39,166 nucleotides of DNA from Flavobacteriales bacterium (GCA_029238785.1 JAQWFN010000032.1:1-39166), one strand, 5' to 3'. Shown: positions 24,150 through 33,318, counted from the first letter of the stretch. The notes: generated from the sequence alone by a model not told the origin. Translations and numbers: made by a program.

Positions 24150-25630
24150 GCAATGATAACAAAGAACAGAACAAGCTAAACCTTCTACTTCTCGAAGATC
24201 TGCAAAGTGATGCGGACATCATTAAACTGCAACTTCGAAAGTATGAACGCGGCATCAATGTTCATCATGTGATGAACAAAGCCGACTTTCTTGCGGCGCT
24301 AGAAAACAATAAATTTGATATCATCATCTCTGACTACTCTTTACCGCAGTATACAGGAATGGAGGCCGTTAAACATGTTAGATTACATTTCGAACACCTT
24401 CCTTTCATCATTTGTACGGGGTCAATGAACGAGGAAACGGCAGTTGCATGCCTAAAAGCAGGTGCAGATGACTATGTGCTCAAGGAAAGTCTTGGAAGGT
24501 TGCCTTCCGCTATTTCGGCGGCCATCGAGGCAAAAAAAGTGTTGTTCGAAAAACAAGAGGCGGAACAAAACCTCATTGCGAGTGAAGAAAACTTCAGAGC
24601 ACTGGCTGAAAATGCTCCTGACAACATCTATAAGATTGAACGTAGTGGTACCATCCTCTACGTAAACAGAGATATTCAAGGCCACACAAAGGAAAGCCTG
24701 ATAGGTGAAAATATCGTTGACTTGGTTAAAGGTCATAATAAAGAGATCTTGTTAAGCAACTTTTCAAAAGCCTTTGATGAAGGAATTAAGATCTCAGTAG
24801 AAATTGAAGGTGATGCATATATCGAGGATGACCAATGGTACTTATGCAGGATCGGTCCAGTGCTTAAAGATGGAAAAGTTGAAAGCTTGATATTTATCCC
24901 AAGCAACATCACTACTCGGAAAAAAGCAGAATTAGAACTGCTCTACCTGAACGAAAAATTATCTCATCTCACTCAACACCTCGAAAATGTGCGCGATGAG
25001 GAAAAAAAGAAAATTGCCATGGAGATTCACGATCAACTCGGTCAAGAACTTACTGGCAATAAACTGGGCCTGTTTTGGATTCAACAACACATCAAACAAA
25101 ATGGTTTAGCTAAAGCCAATGAAGCAGAAGTGCTTGATAAAATTGCATACCTCGTTGACCTCACCACACAAACCATTGAAACAGTTAGAAGAATTGCACA
25201 CGAGTTAAGGCCTGTAGTTCTTGACGACATTGGCCTCATTCCAGCAATAGAATGGCATGTTGAAAACTTCAATAGAAATCACAAGTGCTCCTGTGATTTG
25301 ATTATTGATACTGGAAATTGTATCTTCGATAAAGACCTTTCAACAGCTATATATAGAATTACTCAAGAAGCACTTACCAATATCAACAGGCACGCAAAAG
25401 CATCAAAAGCCAAAGTAGCCTTGTTTACCGACAAAGAGTTCCTCCATCTTAACATCGAAGATAATGGTGTTGGCATCAACAAAGAACTCGCCATGAAATC
25501 AAAAAGTTTAGGTCTCTTTGGTATTCATGAACGTCTGAAAGCGTGGAAAGGTGAAATTGAATTGGACGGCGCTCCTGGGAACGGAACACAAATAAAAATA
25601 CGCATACCTCTCAAAAACCTAACTGTATGA
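24146..25630 (+). CDS. Soluble REC-PAS-HisKA_3 histidine kinase
   Basis: 494 residues with no membrane segment or signal peptide. The domains in order are a receiver (about 10-130, phospho-acceptor D63 in IIISDYSLP), a PAS domain (about 145-265, NFRALAENAPDNIYKIERSG), a HisKA_3 dimerisation helix (about 280-345) with the phosphorylated H295 in IAMEIHDQLGQEL, and an HATPase domain (about 375-492, TQEALTNINRHA, DNGVGI, LGLFGIHERL). HisKA_3 kinases of the NarX/DesK type phosphorylate NarL/FixJ regulators, and one starts within the stop of this gene. An N-terminal receiver lets another kinase or the upstream REC protein tune it. The signal bound by PAS is unknown. Confidence 0.92.
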   Translation: MSNDNKEQNKLNLLLLEDLQSDADIIKLQLRKYERGINVHHVMNKADFLAALENNKFDIIISDYSLPQYTGMEAVKHVRLHFEHLPFIICTGSMNEETAVACLKAGADDYVLKESLGRLPSAISAAIEAKKVLFEKQEAEQNLIASEENFRALAENAPDNIYKIERSGTILYVNRDIQGHTKESLIGENIVDLVKGHNKEILLSNFSKAFDEGIKISVEIEGDAYIEDDQWYLCRIGPVLKDGKVESLIFIPSNITTRKKAELELLYLNEKLSHLTQHLENVRDEEKKKIAMEIHDQLGQELTGNKLGLFWIQQHIKQNGLAKANEAEVLDKIAYLVDLTTQTIETVRRIAHELRPVVLDDIGLIPAIEWHVENFNRNHKCSCDLIIDTGNCIFDKDLSTAIYRITQEALTNINRHAKASKAKVALFTDKEFLHLNIEDNGVGINKELAMKSKSLGLFGIHERLKAWKGEIELDGAPGNGTQIKIRIPLKNLTV

Positions 25631-26265
25631 CCAAAATTGCCATCTGTGACGATCACAAAATAGTTCGAGAAGGACTCAAACAAATCATCAATGGATTTAA
25701 TGACTTTGAAGTTATTCTTGATGTAGAAAGCGGTGAGGCTTTGATTAAAGAGTTGCGTAATTCTGAAGTTGAAATTGTTGTTCTTGACGTTTCTCTTCCA
25801 GGGAGAAATGGATTAGAAGTGTTAAAGCAAATTCGTTCGATGTATGAGCACCTCAAAGTGCTGATGTTGAGCATGTATCCCGAAGATCAATTCGCTATAC
25901 GAGCTTTAAAAGCAGGCGCCTCAGGCTACCTTCACAAAGACTCTCAACCAGACATTCTTGTAGAAGCCCTCAGAACCATTGCCAAAGGAGGAGAATATCT
26001 CAGCCCTGCAATCACTTCTTTGCTCTTTAAAGAAGTGAATTCAGACGGAAACGGTTTGCCTCATAAAATACTTTCTGACAGAGAATACGAAGTGCTCTTA
26101 TACATCGGTGAAGGTAAAAGTATCTCTGAAATTGCTAATCAACTCTCGCTTAGTGTCAAAACCATCAGTACTTATAGAAGTCGGATTCTCGAGAAAATGA
26201 GTTTAGACAACAACTCAGATCTTGTGAAGTACATTCTCATGCACGACCTCGCACCGAGCGTTTAA
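25627..26265 (+). CDS. NarL/FixJ-type response regulator, copy 1
   Basis: 212 residues. Receiver about 1-120, with CDDHKIVREGL, phospho-acceptor D54 in VVLDVSLPG, LSMYPEDQF switch region and HKDS lysine. A linker is followed by a LuxR-type helix-turn-helix (about 145-210) with LSDREYEVLLYIGEGKSISEIANQLSLSVKTISTYRSRILEKM. The ATG overlaps the kinase stop (ATGA), so it is the cognate regulator of that kinase by operon logic. It should bind DNA as a dimer after phosphorylation. A near-duplicate follows 116 bases downstream. Confidence 0.93.
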   Translation: MTKIAICDDHKIVREGLKQIINGFNDFEVILDVESGEALIKELRNSEVEIVVLDVSLPGRNGLEVLKQIRSMYEHLKVLMLSMYPEDQFAIRALKAGASGYLHKDSQPDILVEALRTIAKGGEYLSPAITSLLFKEVNSDGNGLPHKILSDREYEVLLYIGEGKSISEIANQLSLSVKTISTYRSRILEKMSLDNNSDLVKYILMHDLAPSV

Positions 26266-26343
26266 TATTACTGCTCTGAAGTGTGGGAAATGTCCTACGC
26301 ATCCCTCAGCGGCAATCCTATAAGGCTGACAGCAAGAGTAACA

Positions 26344-26351
26344 TACATTTG
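26344..26351 (+). promoter_or_regulatory. -10 box of the second regulator
   Basis: TACATTTG is a perfect TAnnTTTG match, 30 bases ahead of the ATG at 26382. It suggests that the second NarL-type gene can be transcribed apart from the kinase operon. No clear -33 TTG. Confidence 0.45.
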
Positions 26352-26381
26352 GCTTAACGAAAACAATTAAAATACTAAGCC

Positions 26382-27023
26382 ATGATACAAGTTGTACTCT
26401 GTGATGACCACAAAATAGTTCGTGATGGACTAAGTAAAATTATTGGAAGCTTTAACGACATCGACGTCATCGCAGACGACATTGCGAGTGGTGAAGAGTT
26501 GTTGCAGCGACTTAGAAAAACTCAGCCTGATGTTATCATTCTTGACGTTTCATTGCCTGGAAGAAGCGGACTAGAGGTGTTAAAACAAATCAAAATCTTC
26601 TATCCAGACATTAAAGTGCTTGTTTTGAGTATGTATCCTGAAGATCAATTCGCCATTCGCATGCTAAAAGCTGGTGCGTCTGGATACCTTCACAAAGATT
26701 CTGCTCCAGAAGTACTTATTGAAGCAATCAGAACAATTCAAAATGGCGGTGAGTACCTTTCACCTCAAATCACCAAATTGCTCTATAGAGAAATGAACAA
26801 CAAAAATCAGGACTTGCCACACAAGCAATTGTCTGATCGCGAATTCGAAGTATTCTTGGCTATTGGCGAAGGAAAAGCAAACAATCAGATTGCCAACCAA
26901 TTGTCTTTAAGTGCGAAAACCATTTCTACATACCGTTCAAGAATCCTAACTAAGATGACCATGGATAACAATTCAGAAATTATCAAGTACATTCTCTTGC
27001 ACAACCTTATTCCCTCTGCATAA
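26382..27023 (+). CDS. NarL/FixJ-type response regulator, copy 2
   Basis: 213 residues and, by eye, identical to copy 1 at most positions through both domains. It has CDDHKIVRDGL, phospho-acceptor D55 in IILDVSLPG, the same LSMYPEDQFAIR and GASGYLHKDS stretches, and a LuxR-type HTH with LSDREFEVFLAIGEGKANNQIANQLSLSAKTISTYRSRIL. Differences cluster in the linker and at the start of the HTH. The shared kinase-facing surface suggests both copies receive phosphate from the same kinase, while DNA targets may differ. It is a tandem duplication with its own likely promoter. Confidence 0.93.
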   Translation: MIQVVLCDDHKIVRDGLSKIIGSFNDIDVIADDIASGEELLQRLRKTQPDVIILDVSLPGRSGLEVLKQIKIFYPDIKVLVLSMYPEDQFAIRMLKAGASGYLHKDSAPEVLIEAIRTIQNGGEYLSPQITKLLYREMNNKNQDLPHKQLSDREFEVFLAIGEGKANNQIANQLSLSAKTISTYRSRILTKMTMDNNSEIIKYILLHNLIPSA

Positions 27024-27044
27024 ACTTGCCTTGTAAGCTATTTC

Positions 27045-27106
27045 TTCAGGCACCTCAGTACTATATCCTACAGCTCAATGAGGTGCCTGAATTACAATGG
27101 CACCTC
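27045..27106 (+). promoter_or_regulatory. Alternative-hairpin RNA element ahead of the REC-SpoIIE gene
   Basis: TTCAGGCACCTCA (27045-27057) and TGAGGTGCCTGAA (27079-27091) form a perfect 13-bp stem with a 21-base loop. The same central GAGGTGCC (27080-27087) can instead pair with a second copy of GGCACCTC at 27099-27106 (11-base loop). The two structures exclude each other. No T-tract follows the first stem, so it is a weak candidate for a plain terminator. It may be an attenuator or a protein-binding leader. Confidence 0.45.
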
Positions 27107-27159
27107 CCCGTCTATTGTATTTTTACAGCGTTCGGTATGTACCTAACTTTTGCCCTATA

Positions 27160-28896
27160 ATGAATTACGATACTCCACTCAAAGTTCTTCTTCTGGAAGA
27201 CTATGACCTCGACGCCGAAATGGTTAAGAGTCAGCTTAAACGTGTTCACCCAAACTGGGAAGTGGAACATGTTACGAATAAAACTGACTTCGAAAAGTTT
27301 CTTGTGAATAGTCATCCAGACATCATCTTGAGCGATTATAACATGCCGAGCTATAATGGTATGGAAGCCTTCCTCACAGTGAAAGGACTAAATCTTCAAA
27401 TTCCATTTATTATTGTTACAGGTGAACTCCCTGAAGAAGTTGCCATCGAATGCATTAAAGAAGGCGTTGATGATTATATCATTAAGAACTCCTTACTACG
27501 CTTAAATGTAGCTATTCAAAAGGCATTGGAAAAACGTATAATCTCAAACAACCTCGAAGTAAGCCAACACAGATATCATCAGATTTTTCAAAACGCAGGA
27601 GTTGCAATTGCCGCCTTCCAAGCTCCGCTAATGATGAGCAGGTTCATTGACAATTTGAACAAAAAGGGAAGTAAGGAAATCTCGGTCAAGGACTTACAAA
27701 AGGTATTACAATTGCTTACGATGATAGATGCAAATAAGCATGCTCTCAAACTTTTTAAGGCCAAAAACCTTGAAGATCTCAAAAGCAATTTCCTCTCGCT
27801 TTTTAGTAAGGACGTCTATCAATGGATGGAACAATGCCTTCTAAAATACGGTCAAGAAACTGAAATCGAATCCGTGGTAAAAGCCCGAACCCTTGAAGGA
27901 AGTCACCTCTATTTAAGAATGACGATGTCTTTTGACCCCAGCGATCCTGAAAGATTTAACGTGAGTATGGTTGACCTCACCAAAATGCGCGAATCAGAGC
28001 AGCGATTAACGAAGGTGATGCAACGCCTAGAGTCTACCGTCGAACATCGCACAAAAGCGCTGACACAACTGAATATTAAACTGCAAAACCAAGCTCAAGA
28101 CCGTGAGCGAATTAATGGCGTTTTAAGAGATAACTACATTCAAATGACCGAGAGCATTATTGCTGCAAAACGCATTCAGCAATTAATGCTTCCCAAAATT
28201 CGAGATATTGCTAATGCCTTCGAAGATGCCTTCGTGTACCTTCGTCCAAAAGATATTGTTAGTGGCGACTTTTACTGGTTTCACCGCACCGAAACTAAAG
28301 CTTGGATTGCTTGTGTTGATTGTACTGGGCATGGAGTACCAGGGGCTTTCATGTCGATGATAGGATCTAAAATCTTGAACCGAATTATCATTGAAGATTG
28401 TGTTGAAGATACCGCTCAAATCTTGAATAATGTTGACGACTACATCGTAAAAGAGCTAAAACAACACGATACAGAAACACAAGTCAGCACAGGCATGGAC
28501 ATCTCCCTATGCTGTGTTGATTTCGAAGCCAATACCGTTCAGTTCTCAGGAGCATTTCAAAACCTATACTGCTTTCAAAGCGGTGAACTAAAGATGATAA
28601 AAGGTGATCGTTTCTCTATTGGAGGTACCTTCAAAATCGAGAACAAAACCTATGCTTCTACAACACTTCAGCTTTCTAAAGGCGACACATTCTATTTACT
28701 TTCAGACGGTTATGCTGATCAATTTGGCGGACCACAAAATAAGAAGTTCACACGTAAAAGATGGATTGAAGAACTTGAAGCGGCTCAAGGCATGAGTATG
28801 TATGAACAAGAAATGAAGCTAAAAAGTGCGCTCCAAGATTGGAAAAGTACCAATGAACAAGTAGACGACATCCTTGTGATGGGCATGCGGCTTTAA
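27160..28896 (+). CDS. REC-SpoIIE (PP2C-type) phosphatase
   Basis: 578 residues from ATG 27160; in-frame ATG 27097 would add an atypical 21-residue lead lying in the RNA element. The N-terminal receiver (about 6-125, phospho-acceptor D59 in IILSDYNMP) closely resembles the receiver of the kinase at 24146. A degenerate PAS-like region (about 135-280) and a coiled coil (about 285-350) follow. The SpoIIE/PP2C phosphatase (about 350-578) shows the metal-binding acids D370 (SGDF), D387 (DCTGHG), D516 (SDGYAD) and D569-D570 (VDDILV). Such enzymes dephosphorylate anti-sigma-factor antagonists or signalling proteins in partner switching. No anti-sigma or STAS gene is in the window. It ends in the stop codon of the convergent gene. 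Confidence 0.9.
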   Translation: MNYDTPLKVLLLEDYDLDAEMVKSQLKRVHPNWEVEHVTNKTDFEKFLVNSHPDIILSDYNMPSYNGMEAFLTVKGLNLQIPFIIVTGELPEEVAIECIKEGVDDYIIKNSLLRLNVAIQKALEKRIISNNLEVSQHRYHQIFQNAGVAIAAFQAPLMMSRFIDNLNKKGSKEISVKDLQKVLQLLTMIDANKHALKLFKAKNLEDLKSNFLSLFSKDVYQWMEQCLLKYGQETEIESVVKARTLEGSHLYLRMTMSFDPSDPERFNVSMVDLTKMRESEQRLTKVMQRLESTVEHRTKALTQLNIKLQNQAQDRERINGVLRDNYIQMTESIIAAKRIQQLMLPKIRDIANAFEDAFVYLRPKDIVSGDFYWFHRTETKAWIACVDCTGHGVPGAFMSMIGSKILNRIIIEDCVEDTAQILNNVDDYIVKELKQHDTETQVSTGMDISLCCVDFEANTVQFSGAFQNLYCFQSGELKMIKGDRFSIGGTFKIENKTYASTTLQLSKGDTFYLLSDGYADQFGGPQNKKFTRKRWIEELEAAQGMSMYEQEMKLKSALQDWKSTNEQVDDILVMGMRL

Positions 28897-29861
28897 AATT
28901 CGTTCCGCTTTTTTAGTTTGAGTATGGCTTCAATTAGCAAAGGGGCCTTGCTTACAGAATAATAGGGCTGCAAATCGCCACCGAATTTGCGAAAATAACG
29001 CTCGATATCTGGCAGCATTGAACCTTCAAAATCGAATATTCGTGCACCAGCTTCCTTTGCTTTTTTAATCGCTTCCCAAATTAAGAATGGACCTGCGCCA
29101 TTGTGGCCTTGCGTTCGTTCAAAGCCACTGAAGAGGTAATAATAAACTCCTTCATTGGCATATACCAAGGCTGCTGCTTTCAGAACGTCTCCAAGGTAGG
29201 CCTTGAGAAACCAGGCATTTGGGTCGCTACTGGCTTGATTTAACCTGTCTTTTAAAAGCCTTTGTTGTTTGGAACCGAGCATTGAGTTGGATTCCAAAAT
29301 CATTGCAGTGGCTTTGTCTTCATCTTTCGAGCTGAGGTCGCAGTGCATTCCGTCCTTTTCCGCCTTTCGAATCACATTTCTCAACTTCGATTCCATCCGA
29401 GATAAGAGCTCATCTTCTGTTTGTGAAAGATGAGTACGGTAAGTGTACCTCGTTGTAATCTTGTACTTCTCCCAATAGAAGGCTTGGAGATCTATTATTT
29501 CTGGAGGAAAGGAGAATTGTTTCACCACGTGCCGTTCTTGCTCAATTGCACTCACGAATGCTTGCATCAGTTTCTTTTGATCGATCGTTTTTGCTTTAGG
29601 GTGATGATTGTTGATCGAAAAAGCATTATTTGGGGCGAAGGGAGGATTAATTAGTGCCGAAAACACTTTTAACTTCCCTTCATAAAGGCAAGCTGAAGCC
29701 AGTTCTTCATCATCCAAGAAAGCCTGAAAAACCAGAAGGGCATCGCCATAAACCTCATTCCAAATAGCTGAATAAAAGGCATTAGCATGAGGTCGCGCTA
29801 AGAAATCTGCTTTCTCCGTCTTGCTTAGCTTGTGCCATTGATATTTCTGTTTTGCACTCAA
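28893..29861 (-). CDS. FemAB-like GNAT acyltransferase
   Basis: 322 residues of the peptidoglycan-bridge/BioF2-like GNAT superfamily. The N-terminal part has PHANAFYSAIWNEVYG; the C-terminal acyl-donor half has LRNVIRKAEKDG, the strand YYYLFSGFE, and GPFLIWEAIKKAKEAGARIFDFEGS, which is diagnostic. Relatives transfer amino acids or acyl groups to cell wall or exopolysaccharide precursors. It is the last gene of a coupled minus-strand glycan operon; its start overlaps the stop of the glycosyltransferase (ATGA), so it probably decorates the same polymer. Its stop overlaps that of the convergent phosphatase gene within TTAA, leaving no room for a terminator between them. Confidence 0.85.
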   Translation of the reverse strand: MSAKQKYQWHKLSKTEKADFLARPHANAFYSAIWNEVYGDALLVFQAFLDDEELASACLYEGKLKVFSALINPPFAPNNAFSINNHHPKAKTIDQKKLMQAFVSAIEQERHVVKQFSFPPEIIDLQAFYWEKYKITTRYTYRTHLSQTEDELLSRMESKLRNVIRKAEKDGMHCDLSSKDEDKATAMILESNSMLGSKQQRLLKDRLNQASSDPNAWFLKAYLGDVLKAAALVYANEGVYYYLFSGFERTQGHNGAGPFLIWEAIKKAKEAGARIFDFEGSMLPDIERYFRKFGGDLQPYYSVSKAPLLIEAILKLKKRNEF

Positions 29862-30991
29862 GAGAGGTATGGCTGATAAATGGCTTGAAGTTTCTTTTCT
29901 TCATTTTCCCATTGAAAATGATCTTTCGCCTTTTTTAAACCTTCACTGTAAATACTCAAGTCTTTTTCGGCCATTTCTCGCACAGCTTTTTCTAAAGAAC
30001 GCTCAGAATACTCTGGAATAAGCTCTCCAATATTCCATTCCTTAACCACCTGCCTGCAATCGTGCAAATTATTCGTTAGAACAGGTATTTCGGCTTGAAT
30101 ATATTCAAAAAGCTTATTGGGCATACAAAACCAGTTATTCAAGCATAGGTTTTGAGTTGAGATCACTCCCACGTCAACACTTGAAGTGTATGGAATAAGA
30201 TCGTGGTATTGTACAAAGGGATGAAAGTGAACGACTTCAGATCGCGCAGCAACTTCTTCAATAAGCTTTTGGTATGTTCCAGAACCCATCATCACCAAGT
30301 GTAATTTAGGGTCGTTCATTTTTTCAAAAGTTTCAAGCAACAACTCCATACCCCTACTCACTGCAAAACCACCTTGGTAAAGAAAGAGTTTAGCATCATC
30401 AGGAATACCTAGTTTGGAACGAAGGATGTCCTTTTTCTCAATTGGGACAAAATGAGGAGAATTGTAAATGATAACTGGGTTTTTAATTCCATACAAGCGT
30501 TTATACTCTTCAGCAATACCTTTGCTTACAGTAATGAAATGGTCTGCTTTTTTTATAATTCGCTTTTCAACAAACTGAACAAAACGTTTTTCAATCCCAC
30601 TCCTTCCATATCGTTCTGCTTGGTACTCGTGAGAATCATATACCAAACGCAACTTTGGTCTTGTAAACTTTGCAATGGCCCCCATGAGTAGCATTTCAAA
30701 GTCGTTGCAATGCCATATATCTGATTTTCTATAGTTGATTACAACACGAAATATGATTTCTAAGTACTTTATTGCACCAAAAATCTTTCCTTCTGGCAAT
30801 GCCATGGTTCTTATTCTTACTCGATGAACGGGTATGCCATCTGCCTCATCATGTTCTTTTACATCTCCTTTGAGCAAGCCAACAATTTGAACATCTAAGC
30901 CCATGTCTCTCAGACTTCGGGAAGTTTTGTACACCCGGTTGTCCGAGGTAAAGTTATTCAATACCAGATTGGCTACTTTCAATTTCTTCAT
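29858..30991 (-). CDS. GT4-family glycosyltransferase
   Basis: 377 residues with the GT-B fold. The acceptor half has NLVLNNFTSDNRVYKTSRSLRDMGLDVQIVGL and DIWHCNDFEMLL. The donor half has LFLYQGGFAVSRGMELLLETF and the nucleotide-sugar site MPNKLFEYIQAEIPVLT with the family Glu. It should move a sugar from a nucleotide donor onto a lipid-linked glycan at the inner face of the cytoplasmic membrane. It is coupled by four-base overlaps to the flippase before it and the FemAB-like gene after it. Sugar specificity cannot be read. Confidence 0.9.
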   Translation of the reverse strand: MKKLKVANLVLNNFTSDNRVYKTSRSLRDMGLDVQIVGLLKGDVKEHDEADGIPVHRVRIRTMALPEGKIFGAIKYLEIIFRVVINYRKSDIWHCNDFEMLLMGAIAKFTRPKLRLVYDSHEYQAERYGRSGIEKRFVQFVEKRIIKKADHFITVSKGIAEEYKRLYGIKNPVIIYNSPHFVPIEKKDILRSKLGIPDDAKLFLYQGGFAVSRGMELLLETFEKMNDPKLHLVMMGSGTYQKLIEEVAARSEVVHFHPFVQYHDLIPYTSSVDVGVISTQNLCLNNWFCMPNKLFEYIQAEIPVLTNNLHDCRQVVKEWNIGELIPEYSERSLEKAVREMAEKDLSIYSEGLKKAKDHFQWENEEKKLQAIYQPYLS

Positions 30992-32256
30992 ACTGCTGGA
31001 TTACTCAGTTTTCTTAAGGTTACTAGCACATTTATACTCAGGTAAACTACTTTCATCACTACGAATGCAATAAGTGCATCAAATTCGTCTCCGCCCAAGA
31101 AGTAGGTTCCCAGCAAAGCTACAAGTACTAATGAGAAATGTAATGCATCAAGAATCAAAATGGTTTTTTGTGATCGGAGACGATGAAGAATAAACGACAA
31201 GGAACCTACAGCAAAATTGGCTGAAAACCAAAACACCAATACCCTCAAGTACTTCAATACACTGCCCCAATCATCTCCAAAAATAATGGTCATAGTATTC
31301 TCTGGAAGCACCCAAACAAAAGCAATCATCGCTAGGCCAATCAACAAGAAAAGTCTTAGCATTCGCACGTAATACGCTTTGAGTTTCTCATTATCTATTT
31401 CAGTCAAACGCTGATAAAACACTTGAGAAAAAGAAGCTCCGAACGTATTAAGCGGTGTCATAACAATTCTTCTGCACAGCCCAAGAAACCCAACAGCAAT
31501 GAGTCCTGCAGAACCAAACAACATCCCAAATAAAGCAATGTGCAACCATTGTGCTAAGCGACTCAACAAGCTAGATGGAATGGCGTATTTCGGGTAATCT
31601 TTATAGTCTTTCGCAACGGCTTTCATCCCTTCCTTTTTAATATCTTTGAACACGCTAGGGGTGAGTTTCTTAAGCCTTAAATACAAGAATATTGAAGTCG
31701 CTAAATGCCCTAATCCTACGCTATAAACCAAGCCGTCCGGACCACTTTTGAAATAGCCATAAATTACTTTAGCAGGCTCACTTGTAAGTGAGAATACTGC
31801 TTTTGAGCTCGCTGCGGGTTTGTATTTTTTGAGCCTGCTGAACCAAAAGCCAACAGCTGTTGTAAACACAAACAGAAATGATGTTGGACCAATAAGCCAG
31901 AGGTACTTGTTCAAGTCTGGATTCCCCAGTGCATTACTGAGTTGCTTTCCGAATAAAAAAGACAAAACCATAAGAACAAACATCGAAAAACCCGAAATTC
32001 TGATGATATGTGCCAAGAGGTGTTTGGCATCTTTTTCTTTTTTGGGAAGCATAATAGCGGGCTCATAGCGCCCACCAACAAACACACTCAATATTCCAAG
32101 AATCATCGAAAAATGCTCCAGAGAGGCGAACATCTCTGGAGTATATAATCTTGTCACGAATAGTGAAAGAAGCAGAGAAACCACCTGTCCCGCTATGGTA
32201 CCAAACATCAATGTGGCAACATTCTGAAGGAACTCAGATTTCCAAATTTTCTTCAA
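30988..32256 (-). CDS. Oligosaccharide flippase (Wzx/MATE-like)
   Basis: 422 residues with about twelve hydrophobic segments spread over the whole length, as in polysaccharide exporters of the MOP superfamily. The start MFGTIAGQVVSLLLSLFVTRLYTPEMFASLEHFSMI is typical of Wzx-type proteins, with the charged first loop. The C-terminal part has GSAGLIAVGFLGLCRRIVMTPLNTFGASFSQVFYQRL. It should flip a lipid-linked repeat unit across the inner membrane. The operon gives it a glycosyltransferase, an acyltransferase and a sugar-modifying oxidoreductase as partners. The gene starts 6 bases after the oxidoreductase stop. Confidence 0.9.
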   Translation of the reverse strand: MKKIWKSEFLQNVATLMFGTIAGQVVSLLLSLFVTRLYTPEMFASLEHFSMILGILSVFVGGRYEPAIMLPKKEKDAKHLLAHIIRISGFSMFVLMVLSFLFGKQLSNALGNPDLNKYLWLIGPTSFLFVFTTAVGFWFSRLKKYKPAASSKAVFSLTSEPAKVIYGYFKSGPDGLVYSVGLGHLATSIFLYLRLKKLTPSVFKDIKKEGMKAVAKDYKDYPKYAIPSSLLSRLAQWLHIALFGMLFGSAGLIAVGFLGLCRRIVMTPLNTFGASFSQVFYQRLTEIDNEKLKAYYVRMLRLFLLIGLAMIAFVWVLPENTMTIIFGDDWGSVLKYLRVLVFWFSANFAVGSLSFILHRLRSQKTILILDALHFSLVLVALLGTYFLGGDEFDALIAFVVMKVVYLSINVLVTLRKLSNPAV

Positions 32257-32262
32257 GGTAGT

Positions 32263-33318
32263 TTAGGATTCGTGACTTGCGGTCTCCGCTTGCTTTAGCA
32301 CCTTTTGAATGCGCTTTTCACAAGCATAAATTCGCTCAATAATATCGACTACTTTGAGCCCTTCTAAGGCATTTGTGGTAATGTTTGACTTACCGTTTAG
32401 GGTATCAATCACATTTTCAATAACGTAACCGTGATTGGCGGCTGAACCTTTGTAAGCACCGTAATCATTTGCCGGATTCGAAGGAGGAAGCTCAGGCATT
32501 TCGTAATCTTCAACATGGCAGTACTCTACTTCATTCATGTACTGTCCGCCTATTTTCACTGTTCCTTTTTCAGCGATGATGGTCATGCTTGATTCAAAGT
32601 TTTGATCTTTAACTGCTGTTGAGAAATTGATGGCTCCCATTCCTCCGTTAACGAAATCGAAATTAACGAAACCGCTGTCTTCGAACTCCGTATTGTTTTG
32701 GTGGTTGAAGTCTTTAAACTTGGCTTGAATATTATCAATATCGCCAAACAACCAATACATAATATCTAAAAAGTGGGAGAATTGAGTAAAGAGTGTTCCT
32801 CCGTCCAATTCCATCGAACCTTTCCAATGAAGCTTCTTATAATAACGATCATCTCGATTCCAATAGCAATTGATTTGGACCATATAAATTTCACCCAGCT
32901 TACCTGAATCCACCATGTCTTTAATCCAAACTGAAGGTGGGCTATATCTGTTCTGCATAACGCAGAATACTTGTCGAGAAACGTTCAAAGCACTGTAGAT
33001 TACTTGCTCACAATCAGCTTTATTCAAGCCCATTGGTTTTTCAACTACGATGTGTTTTTTATGAGCTAGAGCGATGAGTGAATGCGCTGCGTGTAAACCA
33101 TTTGGGGTACAAATACTCACCACATCAACATCTGGATGATTTCCGAGCATGAGTTCCGGATCTGTATAAAAAGGAACATCGAAAGGAGCTTCACACTCTT
33201 CTTTTGTTCTGCGATCGCACATGGCAACTAGTTCCGCGTCTTCATGACGAGAAATCATTTCTGCGTGGCGCTTTCCAATGTGTCCACTACCGATAACGGC
33301 AAATCGTACTTTTCCCAT
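32263..33318 (-). CDS. Gfo/Idh/MocA oxidoreductase, likely sugar-nucleotide (WlbA/WbpB-like)
   Basis: 351 residues. The N-terminal Rossmann fold has VIGSGHIGKRH (5-18 region), VVSICTPNGLHAAHSLIAL and VVEKPMGLN with the family EKP lysine. The C-terminal alpha/beta domain carries WKGSMELDGGTLFTQFSHFLDIMYWLFGD with the conserved His. The WKGS and TQFSHFLD stretches recall NAD-dependent UDP-N-acetylglucosaminuronate 3-oxidases (WlbA/WbpB), which begin the route to 2,3-diamino sugars. That assignment is inferred. It is the first gene of the glycan operon and has its own -10 box. Partner aminotransferase or acetyltransferase genes of the diamino-sugar route are not in the window. Confidence 0.88.
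   Translation of the reverse strand: MGKVRFAVIGSGHIGKRHAEMISRHEDAELVAMCDRRTKEECEAPFDVPFYTDPELMLGNHPDVDVVSICTPNGLHAAHSLIALAHKKHIVVEKPMGLNKADCEQVIYSALNVSRQVFCVMQNRYSPPSVWIKDMVDSGKLGEIYMVQINCYWNRDDRYYKKLHWKGSMELDGGTLFTQFSHFLDIMYWLFGDIDNIQAKFKDFNHQNNTEFEDSGFVNFDFVNGGMGAINFSTAVKDQNFESSMTIIAEKGTVKIGGQYMNEVEYCHVEDYEMPELPPSNPANDYGAYKGSAANHGYVIENVIDTLNGKSNITTNALEGLKVVDIIERIYACEKRIQKVLKQAETASHES

Noticed and set aside
27097-27159. N-terminal extension of the REC-SpoIIE protein
   Set aside because: The 21 extra residues are unlike receiver starts and overlap the hairpin element; MNYDTPLK from 27160 fits.
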